The notes under the pieces: generated by a model
What the model saw: the letters and a program-made list of their open reading frames with translations, nothing else
The model's database searches: none
Told to the model about the DNA's origin: nothing
NCBI GenBank assembly: GCA_004009845.1
Contig: RMBW01000316.1
Coordinates: forward strand, 1 to 13,232
Reading direction: 5' to 3'
DNA length: 13,232 nucleotides
Source of the DNA: Davidsoniella eucalypti
Taxonomy: Eukaryota; Ascomycota; Sordariomycetes; Microascales; Ceratocystidaceae
Position numbers and translations under genes: made by a program
Shown here: positions 5,691 to 13,232 of the stretch, in pieces
Layout: every line of letters starts with the position of its first letter
How positions within the stretch are numbered: position 1 is the stretch's first letter

Positions 5691-7502
5691 TCATTCTTCC
5701 TCCTCGCATCGATCACACAGCTCAGCATCCATAATGTCCTTACATGACTCTCCTTCGACGTCATCCATAAAAGCACTAATAATTGCTCGACGACAACCGG
5801 ATGTTGACACAAATGCCTCCATCTCTATCTGGTTGCGCTTATCCAAGGAGCTATCATTCGGGTCTTGCCGACTTGGGCGTCCACTGTGTACAATAATCGA
5901 TTCGACCACCTCGCCCGCCTGCCGCCCGCCACGTCCCGTCTGTTGCACGAAATCGACAAGCCCATACGGCCGCTCTGCGTGAATCACGGCTATGATTCCG
6001 TTAACATTGATTCCCACATCCAAGCCTGTTGTTGCCACGATCCATCGATGTTTTTGATCTTCCGCCCACGACGTCTGAGCCTCTTCACGCTCCTTCATGT
6101 TCATGTAGTTGTGATAGAAGCTACAGCCCGCCTTTCCAGCGATGATCTCGCATTGGCGCTTTGAGCGGCAATATATTATACCCTTCTGCTGCCCGGACAT
6201 TGATGCCCCAAGCTTCTCGACTATCTTTTCAACTCGATGCTCGACTGAGCCATTACCTGGTTTAACCTGTTCGACCCTGTACCGACAGTTGACCTGAGTA
6301 GTACGGGCCCGGACTGTTACATCAGCCTCTACAAGCATCTTCTTCCGGAACCAATCCTCGAGCATCTTGGGTAGCGTGGCTGACAGCAGTATCAACGGGC
6401 AGCTATACCGGTTCAAGCCTTGAAGTTCGCCCAGCTTCGATCTGTAGCCGATATCTGTGATGATGGTATGGCACTCATCGATGAAGATCCTCTGAAGCAA
6501 CCCAGCGCACAGCAACCCGTTGGTGTAGCCGAAAAACTCCCCAGCGCTAATTATATCGGCACTAACAATCACCAACCGGGCTGCTCGTGGTAAACGCTTT
6601 CGCCCACCATGTAAAGACGACTGGAAGCGGATGCAGTCAACCCCCATCGCCCTCGCCCGAGTGACCAGGTCCTCCATTAGCGCTACAGATGGCACAACTA
6701 CGATGTTGATACCATTGTTCTGCATCATGGCCGACAACATGAACAATATGCTCTTGCCAGCTCCGGCTGGCAGTATGCTAATGAGTGACTGTTCATTCTT
6801 TAAGGACATGATCGCACACATGCTTTCGGCCTGCTCGTTACTCAGCCAAGTTGCCCTAGGCCCAAGTAGATTACACAAGCCAGTCTCCATCTCTTTTTTC
6901 ACTTCCGTATCCAGCTCCAAACTGTGCTGTAACTGCTTCTTGAATTTTTTGTCAGGTTGGTGCTGCATCCCACACTCAGCTGTCTTGTCTGGCCGCTTGC
7001 GCTTGGCATCTTTAGCAACTGGCTTGGTCTCAAGACTGGCCAACATGGGATCCATTGGAGTGACACTCTTCTTTGGGGTCAACTTGGGGGCATCCTGAAC
7101 TGCAGCACCGATGATCCAGTATCGTGCACGGTTCCTTTTCTTCCAAGCCTGTAAGCGTACCACAGTTGACCTAGGCCCCTGGGATTTATGCTTTACTTCA
7201 CACCAGTGTTTGGAGACACGCTTATCCGATATGGTAAGATATCGACAATCAGAGCAGCTGTATCCATCATAGACAGCAAGATGTTTGATGGCGGGGCTTC
7301 CGTCAGCGGGAAGAGCAGCCACATTTGGATTCGCCAGATCCATAGTGGCATAAACATTTACAATATCTTGCAAAATGTTTTTCTCTAATTTGTGTATGTA
7401 GCTGAAATGATTCCGAATGCTTGTCTTGGGGGAAACTGCTATCTGACACAGGAGACAAATAAGCATGTTATGCTCCTTGTTGAGCTCAACAAACTCCTCC
7501 AT
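5691..7502 (-). CDS. RecQ-like SF2 DNA helicase with N-terminal OrsD-type C2H2 fingers
   Basis: The single-exon frame of 603 residues starts at ATG 7500-7502. An in-frame TAG three codons upstream and a G at both -3 and +4 support this start. Two C2H2 fingers are visible: C16-x2-C19-x12-H32-x4-H37 and C83-x2-C86-x12-H99-x5-H105, like the OrsD-type domain of fungal proteins. A basic patch KRKRPDK (168-173) may be a nuclear signal. Helicase motifs follow in order: PAGAGKS (245-251), PSVAL (271-275), DECH (342-345), SATLP (374-378), IIYCRS (442-447), TTGLDVGIN (491-499), QQTGRGGR (520-527). C570, C587, C596 and C599 form a RecQ-type zinc site (CRR...CDRC). Oddities are Ala for the usual Thr in Walker A and no RecQ aromatic loop after DECH. 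Predicted role: ATP-driven 3'-5' DNA unwinding in the nucleus; the biological role is unknown. It is compact for its family and intact amid decayed elements. Confidence 0.9.
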   Translation of the reverse strand: MEEFVELNKEHNMLICLLCQIAVSPKTSIRNHFSYIHKLEKNILQDIVNVYATMDLANPNVAALPADGSPAIKHLAVYDGYSCSDCRYLTISDKRVSKHWCEVKHKSQGPRSTVVRLQAWKKRNRARYWIIGAAVQDAPKLTPKKSVTPMDPMLASLETKPVAKDAKRKRPDKTAECGMQHQPDKKFKKQLQHSLELDTEVKKEMETGLCNLLGPRATWLSNEQAESMCAIMSLKNEQSLISILPAGAGKSILFMLSAMMQNNGINIVVVPSVALMEDLVTRARAMGVDCIRFQSSLHGGRKRLPRAARLVIVSADIISAGEFFGYTNGLLCAGLLQRIFIDECHTIITDIGYRSKLGELQGLNRYSCPLILLSATLPKMLEDWFRKKMLVEADVTVRARTTQVNCRYRVEQVKPGNGSVEHRVEKIVEKLGASMSGQQKGIIYCRSKRQCEIIAGKAGCSFYHNYMNMKEREEAQTSWAEDQKHRWIVATTGLDVGINVNGIIAVIHAERPYGLVDFVQQTGRGGRQAGEVVESIIVHSGRPSRQDPNDSSLDKRNQIEMEAFVSTSGCRRAIISAFMDDVEGESCKDIMDAELCDRCEEEE

Positions 7503-8313
7503 GACTTGCTAAGTTGATGTAAGTTTTATGATGATTGGTTATAAAAGATTGAGGGTAGATGAGATGGCGTGGCAGCAGTAGAAATTGGTAAAGATAAGGA
7601 AAAAAAGGTCTGGTACTGAACTAAACTCTTGCATCAAGGTAAGCTCGTACATATGAAATGAAGAGTATGAAGATATTCAATTAATTCGGGTCTGTTCAGG
7701 CACTAATGTAGCTAGCTTTCTTCTTGGTGGTGACAGGCAGGTCAATGAAGATATTGAACATTCATTGAACATTCATTGGATTTGTAGTGCGTTGTTGTGA
7801 AGATGTGAAAGGTGGAAAAAGAAAAGACTTACTCCAGGTATGTTTGACACCCTTTTTTGTCCAAGTGACTTATCTGGGCAATGGCTGTAGCTATAGTAAC
7901 AATTATAGAGCAGTTCTTGGGTAACTATAATAACAAGGATGTGGCTAGAAACATTGATGACGGTGGCTGGTATAGAAGTAAACAGTAAGTAGTCATTAAT
8001 AAATGTGTTGAGATTAGATCACTGCGACGCGCTTCGCGACGGGCGACAACTTTGAAGACTTCCGGAAACCCTAGGCAAAGCAAGGCCACATGTAACCCTA
8101 ATTGGATTTTATTTGATTATATTTAAATCACAGAGAGCAACAAAATCAAATACTGAAAAAAACAGTGTGTCCACAAAACTATTCCCCAAAAGACAGACCC
8201 ACAAAACTAACTCCTTAATTGGAGACCATCACTATTCAGTGAGTGAGCCTCCAAGAGACTGGTGATCGCGGCAAGTTTTGAAAAATGGAAACGGGAAATA
8301 CTAGTTATTGATA
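7503..8313. other. AT-rich intergenic region upstream of the helicase
   Basis: No gene is seen. A TATAA-like motif on the minus strand at about 7540-7547, some 40 bases before the helicase ATG, could be its promoter. There is a two-unit direct repeat of GAACATTCATT at about 7756-7777. A short GC-rich near-palindrome, CGCG-CTT-CGCG, lies at 8028-8038 within otherwise AT-rich DNA. Confidence 0.5.
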
Positions 8314-8389
8314 GTCAAGTAGTTTTTTTTTTTTTTTTTAATTCATTTATCTTATGGAGCTATAGAGCTATGAAGATTGTCAAGTAGTT
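8314..8389 (-). repeat. Mini-retroposed insert: 38-nt body, A17 tail, 11-bp direct repeats
   Basis: GTCAAGTAGTT occurs at 8314-8324 and again at 8379-8389. Between them, read on the minus strand, lie about 38 nt ending in ATAAGATAAATGAATT followed by a run of 17 A (T at 8323-8339). A direct repeat flanking an A-tailed body is the mark of target-primed reverse transcription by LINE-type machinery. The body is too short to name its source. Chance or replication slippage is the alternative. Confidence 0.5.
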
Positions 8390-9126
8390 AGTCAATATGT
8401 ATAATTAGTCATCCGAACATTATGAAGTGAAACGAGTCATTCCATCTACTGATCCCATAAGTAACATGATTTAAACAAAGTGGCTATGTTAGGGTTTGAC
8501 CAATAACCCTGCTGTCTTTCCTTTTTCTTCTATTCTATCTCGTATGACCCAGATCTTGAATAAATTTCTCTGTTTTTTAACATTTTTCGGACTGTTTGTC
8601 TCCTTCTTGAACTACCATTTCTAGTCTGTATCTGGATGTCAAAAGTGTATACCTCAATCCGAAAGTCTTTGAATATGGCCATCGTATCTTTCACGGTTTC
8701 AAAGATAGCATCCATCTTCAGTTGTAACTAGAAGTCAGAAACTCATCTAAGTTAAATTGTACCTTGATATTTTGTCATAATGAACAAATACATATAGTTA
8801 AATTGCCTCAAATGTTGAAAAACAAGACACTTTTGAACCGTTCTGTGGTGGCATAGCCTACATAACTAGTACTGCCCCTGGCTAATGTAGTTAGTTTCAA
8901 GGCGAAGAAAAACACAACCTATTCATATGTTTCTTTTCAGTCTTAACACCATCCTATTAAGAAGAGTTGCAATTTGATGGAAGGGCATAATTATAAAGAG
9001 GGGGGAAGAGGCAACTATAGACAGGCTACAAGTCGGTTTTGTCACTTCTGATATTAACTTGTGTCTTCATCCCCTAAAAGATTATTGGATCGCCATAGGT
9101 AAATCAAGGTAGGAGCCAGAAAATCT
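8390..9126. other. AT-rich intergenic region, no gene recognised
   Basis: Both strands carry only short frames without family features. A 61-codon minus frame at 8530-8715 has ordinary AT-rich composition and no motif, so it is not called. A purine stretch GAGGGGGGAAGAGG at about 8999-9012 lies near the following LTR but is not adjacent to any LTR end. Confidence 0.5.
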
Positions 9127-9131
9127 AAAAG

Positions 9132-9308
9132 TGACACGAACTAGGAAGGGACTGAGGCACACAATCTAGAAAGATGATTTCGATTGTTGCCGATGGAAAG
9201 GAGAGCTAATAACTGTTGGAATACGGGGGGAATAGGTCCCTATTTATACCCGTTTTATCTGGTTAGGTAAATACCTAAACAAGACCAACTGGGCCTTAGC
9301 CCGTGACA
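9132..9308 (-). repeat. Solo LTR, family B (TSD aaaag)
   Basis: This 177-bp antisense copy has TGTCACGGGC and GTGTCA ends, flanked by the perfect duplication aaaag at 9127-9131 and 9309-9313. It retains the TATAAATAGGGACC core. It inserted about 150 bases downstream of the dioxygenase pseudogene stop, and family B is therefore active outside the retroelement nest as well. Confidence 0.94.
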
Positions 9309-9463
9309 AAAAGTAATCGTAGCAAAAGAAAACAAAAATAGACACGGCCAAGCAGACCATCAGCAGATCATATACGCACTGCCTTGTCACTCTAGAGATA
9401 TCCTAAGTTGACAACACAGAGAGTATTATAATGACACGGGGAAGAACCAGGATGATACCCTCT

Positions 9464-10374
9464 TTAGTTAGAAACACTACCAGACTCATAGTAATAAGCA
9501 GCAGGAGTAATGGTAGAAGAAGAAGTGGAGCTAATTCCGAAGGCCGACTGCGGGAAAATACCACCAGAGACGTCATCACCAAGTAGGGTGTACTCCAAAA
9601 GGGTCGACCTCATCAGTAGCAGTCTCGCTTACCAGAGTAGAGTCCTCGGTGTTAGTAGCCAGAGTCTGGGTATTGCTAGGAGACCTCGACAGCAAAGATC
9701 AGGCCCTGGTCATAGAAGGTCTGGCCAACATGACTGGCATAGTTCTCAGAGCCAAGAGTTGAATTAGCCAGAAGAGTGACATTGGTGAACCATAATTTGA
9801 ATGTGGGTGGCACGAGAAGTGTAGTGACCATGGAAGATAGGCTTGAAGTTGGCAATACCATCCACGTAGACATTGGGGACTGGCTCGTAAGTGTCGATAT
9901 CGATGACCTGGTAGTCCATGAGCAGATCGACACCTGGGTCTCGGAGATGTCTTCACAGACATACTCTTCAGCAACATCTAAAATAAGCAAGCAAAGACAG
10001 TAAGCTAGACAAAATGCTGATAGGGTAAATGTAGAGAGAAAACTTACAGTAAGGACCCTGAGTGACTCCTGGGGTCAGGATGCAGCCAGCAAAGAGAATG
10101 GCAGCATCAGTGTTAAGAGTGTAACTCTCAGAGGTCTTATTGTGATTGGTAGTCAGGACAGAAGTCAGAAAGCACCTTTCGATCTCATGTTTAGCGTACG
10201 GGCAGTGACATCACGAGCCTTGAGCGTCTCAGCAGTGAGTAAGAGAATAACGCTTAGCGTCGGAGAGGCAACCACGTCGCTCAAGAGCCTCCTCCACGAT
10301 TTTATGGCCAAGGTGAGCGTTATCTAGAGAGGCAGCGACATCCAAAGTAGCGATGATGCTGTGAAAAATACCGT
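9464..10374 (-). pseudogene. Decayed secreted intradiol ring-cleavage dioxygenase
   Basis: Conserved blocks of the fungal intradiol (catechol-type) dioxygenase family appear in order: a hydrophobic signal-like stretch (VFFTASSLLWMSLPL, about 10329-10371), DNAHLGHKIVEEALERRG, CILTPGVTQGPYYVAEEY, DYQVIDIDTYEPVPN, HGHYTSRATHIQ, SHVGQTFYDQ and LGDDVSGG. A 70-nt GT-AG intron (9978-10047) splices precisely inside GPYYV. Damage seen: ACG where the ATG is expected (10372-10374), in-frame stops, several frameshifts, and loss of the roughly 60-residue WHC/GVYSG segment that holds the first iron-ligand Tyr. The usual HIH iron motif reads HIQ. The living homologue would be an exported Fe(III) enzyme opening aromatic rings. 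A longer stop-bounded frame at 9676-9990 is only one shard of it. Confidence 0.85.
9978..10047 (-). other. Intron in the dioxygenase pseudogene
   Basis: The donor is GTAAGT and the acceptor TTTTAG, length 70 nt, pyrimidine-rich near the 3' side. Joining the exons makes TAC-TAT and so the family motif GPYY, which strongly supports these splice sites and dates the gene as once expressed. Confidence 0.85.
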
Positions 10375-10824
10375 TTTGAAAGATAAGTTGTTGATTGTAG
10401 AGTGGAAAGAGAGTAGATGAAGTTGACCCTGTAAAACGAAAGAAATTCAGAAGTAAGAAGATAATAATAAGATGTTGCTACGGAATGATGTAAGAAGAAA
10501 GGAAAGCAAAAGAGTCCTTCAGTGTCATAAAGGCTCAATACTTATACAGATTCTTATGATGGCAATGCTCTAGTTTGTGCCCGGACTTGACTAATGTAAT
10601 ACTCCCTCTCCCCTCCCCTTCATCACGAGCTAATAAACTGTACTAGTTGTAGACTCCCGTGCTACAATAACAACCAAAGTAAACGTCGGGGCCTAAATTC
10701 TTATCACCGACTTCCAGCTTAGCCTAGCTAAGTCTAATGTATATGAAAGAATAAGCCCTCACTGCCGATCTAGGGTCCAAAGCGTTGTTTACTTATGTAG
10801 TTATTCTGGTTACTACCTAGAGGA

Positions 10825-10844
10825 CTAACTAACTAGTTAGTTAG
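10825..10844. repeat. Perfect 20-bp palindrome of CTAA/TTAG units
   Basis: CTAACTAACTAGTTAGTTAG equals its own reverse complement, centred at 10834/10835, and is built from tandem CTAA units meeting TTAG units. It could be a dimeric protein binding site or a slippage product. Confidence 0.9.
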
Positions 10845-11123
10845 AGCTATTATGATAAATCTCAGGTAATTGAAACAAGAGTGTGACCTAATGAAATCTA
10901 TTGAATCTACGATCTGACCTAGTATATATACCATGTGGCTCGAATACACTATCCGATATCTCACATAAGCTTGGGGTAGGCTGAGAGGATGCAATAGTTG
11001 CTGATATAGCCCAAGATTCTATAGGTTGCACAGATAAATAAGATATTCATTTTCCTGTATGTAACATGTCGATAAACTGTCCATGATCAAGACGTACCTG
11101 CTACTAGGCTAAAATAACAGATT

Positions 11124-11177
11124 GTCATGACTTGTAACATGACTCAAATACTGCCATCTTAGCTGTGATAAGATGGC
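11124..11177. repeat. Two adjacent hairpins
   Basis: Hairpin 1 is GTCATG (11124-11129) with CATGAC (11138-11143), loop 8 nt. Hairpin 2 is GCCATCTTA (11153-11161) with TAAGATGGC (11169-11177), loop 7 nt. All pairs are perfect. No T-run follows and no associated gene is known. Confidence 0.7.
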
Positions 11178-13043
11178 CCCTTTGTCATTTAATTACCAAT
11201 ACCTAATGATTCTGTAGTTTGTTCATTTGTTCTGTGGCAGGAGTGTCTCTTTAGTTTGCCCCCGGTTTATAAATCATCATGATCAAATGACCTAAGCTAC
11301 TTTTTCTCAAGCCGTGGGTTGTTCATAATTGAAATTGAAGGATGAGGGATTGAGAGAATTCAAACTATCTTTGAGTTTAGAGGTGGCTTACGATCAAATA
11401 AAAGTTGATTTAGGAACATCAAGTGTATCAAGTATTTTGATATTATCATTGCAGAGTTTGGCAAGGACTCAAGTGATCTAAATATTTGTCACATACTCAC
11501 TTCACTGTCTGGTGTCAAAACTGTGCCGATAACAAAAGTTGGGACTTCTGATATCACCAAGTAAAACGTAGAGTTACTAAAAACCTAGCCATATACATTC
11601 TGTTATAGTAGGTGTAGCTAGCTATGAGTACTGGCATAGTGAATACAAGTCGTATTATTCTATAGTGCCTCTTAATGTTCAAGGCAACATTATTGCAATT
11701 GGTATAGCCTGAAAGGTTATGATACATAATGATACTAATATTGTGGGTATACATTACAGCATCAATATTGTATCAAATGCACAACGAAACTTTCGAACTT
11801 CTATGATTCAAGCCACACTGTTAGATACCTTTGCAAATTCATCAATACAAGGTAGCATAGTATTCTATATAAAGGTGGCCATATTATTGTTTTAGCTGAG
11901 GAGTCAAGAGAAGAGGATTGTATATACAACTACAGTGATATGTTAATTCCAAGAGCAACTCAATTCCTAATCACTCTATCTATCATTATATATGTGCTCT
12001 GATGTTCTCCAGTATTGTCTTTCAATAATGTGTGATACCGGCATACAGAGCAGCCATATACAAGCGAAATAAACAATATTTATAAAGCTCTAAGGTGAAC
12101 TACGGCCACACAATAACGCCTGATGGACATACGTTCGTTTAGCTCAATAAATGTCTATATAGTCTCTAGACACTTGAAATGAAACGTAAGTCGTCAATTA
12201 TCACTGAAACAAAATACTTAACGTTACTAAAAACATACGAGAAGGACTACCACTGAGCTTAGTATGTCTATATCAGATTCAGCTTTAGTTCTATGTCTGG
12301 TAGATAAGTATTTCGGTGTTGCTCTCTACTATCTCGGAAGAAAGTAGTTGACGGATAGCATTGACAACATGAGAAATACTCAACGTTTTTGCCATTCTAA
12401 AACCTTTGTAATCTTTGTTATCACTGCATCCTTTGCATCAAAGATTTTAGCTCATGGATATGGCATTCAAGACTTAGGCAATTGTGGAAAACTGTAACAA
12501 GACTCGGGTTGAAACTGCTTACAAAGTTAGGAATTTTCATCCATAACTATATACTTCAAAAACAGTCATCATTTCACAGGATAAATATTGTTTATAATTG
12601 CCCTATACAGTTTAGAAAAGGCAATCTTCTTCTCCTGGGTATCCTCTTTCATAGCTGATGCCAGAATCATATCTTCGTTTATTAGTTCAGCTTCTGGGCC
12701 ACAATAACAGCATTTATACATAACGCGTAGTCAGATATCACGTTGTAGTCATACAATACCTAGTAACAATACAAATAACGTGAGGCATAAAAAAAGATAC
12801 AGCTTGAATGCCATAAGTCCCATTTTAGTTGATGATTATGATTCCACTTCAACTCTTCCATCTCCACATTGTGATACAGGTAATCATTATATTTCTCTAT
12901 TGTCTGAACAAATGTAATACCATGTAGTTTCTAGAATCTATGTGAGTGAAAATGGCTCGATCTATGGTGGATAGATCTCGAACTCCACGCATAGAACATC
13001 CATGCTTCAGATGTAGCTGATATCTTGTATTGGAAGCTAGAAA

Positions 13044-13232
13044 TTATAGATACAGTATGGCTAGTGCATCGTAGTTCTTCTTGATGTACTCGGTATGTTT
13101 GGCGGTTCTCATAGCACCAATAAAGCTGCCATTAATTCGGCAACCGTTCTGCATGTTGTTGAAACTCTCTAGAATCTTCTTGTGGATATGCACAATTGTA
13201 ACAAACATTCCTTTCGGCAAGACCCCAATGCC
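13044..13232 (-). CDS. C-terminal part of an unrecognised protein, running off the right edge
   Basis: On the minus strand 62 codons are open from the window edge to a TAA at 13044-13046. They read GIGVLPKGMFVTIVHIHKKI at the edge, then a segment with RINGSFIGAMRTAKHTEYIK and end in LAILYL. The base composition is clearly less AT-rich than the flanking spacer and the residues look like a folded, soluble domain. No family is recognised. The frame continues for a further 48 codons after the stop before the next one, so this could be a pseudogene with a premature stop, or the stop could be read around by splicing. It could also be chance. Confidence 0.35.
   Translation of the reverse strand, partial: GIGVLPKGMFVTIVHIHKKILESFNNMQNGCRINGSFIGAMRTAKHTEYIKKNYDALAILYL

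Larger units (their letters stand above)
10375..13043. other. AT-rich region without recognised genes
   Basis: No frame on either strand shows a protein family, codon bias or length above chance; the 66-codon minus frame at 11554-11754 is not convincing. Visible structures are a 20-bp palindrome (10825-10844), two adjacent hairpins (11124-11177) and a C-rich tract at 10602-10620. No tRNA, rRNA or LTR copy related to families A-E was seen. Confidence 0.55.

Noticed and set aside
6631..7098. 155-codon plus-strand frame
   Set aside because: Antisense shadow of the helicase, which carries clear motifs on the other strand.
8024..8041. GC-rich near-palindrome, possible Helitron 3' hairpin
   Set aside because: The nearest CTAG is about 50 bases away rather than just after the hairpin, and no Rep/helicase or TC end is visible.
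8093..8101. Telomere-like TAACCCTAA, with TTAGGGTTT at 8489-8497
   Set aside because: Only about one and a half units each, in opposite orientation; no array, so not evidence for a telomere. A degenerate inverted-repeat element between them was considered, but the flanking similarity is too weak.
8530..8715. 61-codon minus-strand frame
   Set aside because: Chance-length frame, no motif and no neighbouring exons.
10602..10620. C-rich tract as an antisense polypurine tract
   Set aside because: No LTR-like TG...CA sequence or retroelement frame lies beside it.
1..13232. CRISPR array, bacterial operon or phage-like signals
   Set aside because: No regularly spaced repeats or prokaryotic gene layout; LTRs, chromodomains and an intron point to a fungus.

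Overview
The window reads as a repeat-rich, gene-poor stretch of a filamentous fungal genome, probably Dikarya. Support for this: Ty3/Gypsy chromovirus integrases with chromodomains, a fungal-type zinc-finger plus RecQ-like helicase, a decayed secreted intradiol dioxygenase with a 70-nt spliceosomal intron, and AT-rich spacers. The exact taxon cannot be told from sequence alone.

Positions 1-5586 are a nest of LTR retrotransposons. Five LTR families can be separated: A (179 bp), B (174-178 bp), C (181 bp), D (about 191 bp) and E (625 bp). A, B and C share a TATA/initiator core and are related. Element 1 (3' part, 1-1531, LTR B) lies inside the integrase of element 2 (1532-2583, LTR C). Element 2 ends inside the antisense integrase core of element 3 (2584 to about 3112). 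That core is joined head-to-head to the plus-strand integrase C-terminus of element 4 (about 3113-4544, LTR D). Solo LTRs of family A, each with a perfect 5-bp target duplication, sit at 387-565 (in element 1), 2703-2882 (in element 3) and 4581-4759. A 625-bp Copia-like solo LTR (3810-4434) interrupts LTR D. Antisense LTR B (4863-5036) and antisense LTR D (5347-5537) follow, and the latter is fused to an inverted 49-bp LTR D tail. No gag, protease or reverse transcriptase is present, so nothing here is autonomous.

Positions 5691-7502 (minus strand) hold the only gene that looks intact: a 603-residue protein with two C2H2 fingers, a basic nuclear-localisation-like patch, all main RecQ/SF2 helicase motifs and a RecQ-type zinc-binding C-terminus. 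It is the best candidate in the window for an under-described function.

Positions 7503-13232 are AT-rich. They contain a tiny poly(A)-tailed retroposed insert (8314-8389), a solo LTR B with a perfect target duplication (9132-9308), a pseudogene of an intradiol ring-cleavage dioxygenase (9464-10374, minus), a 20-bp perfect palindrome, a pair of hairpins, and the 3' end of an unrecognised minus-strand reading frame that runs off the right edge (13044-13232). The genes do not form a pathway. The region looks like heterochromatin-type sediment beside one preserved helicase gene.
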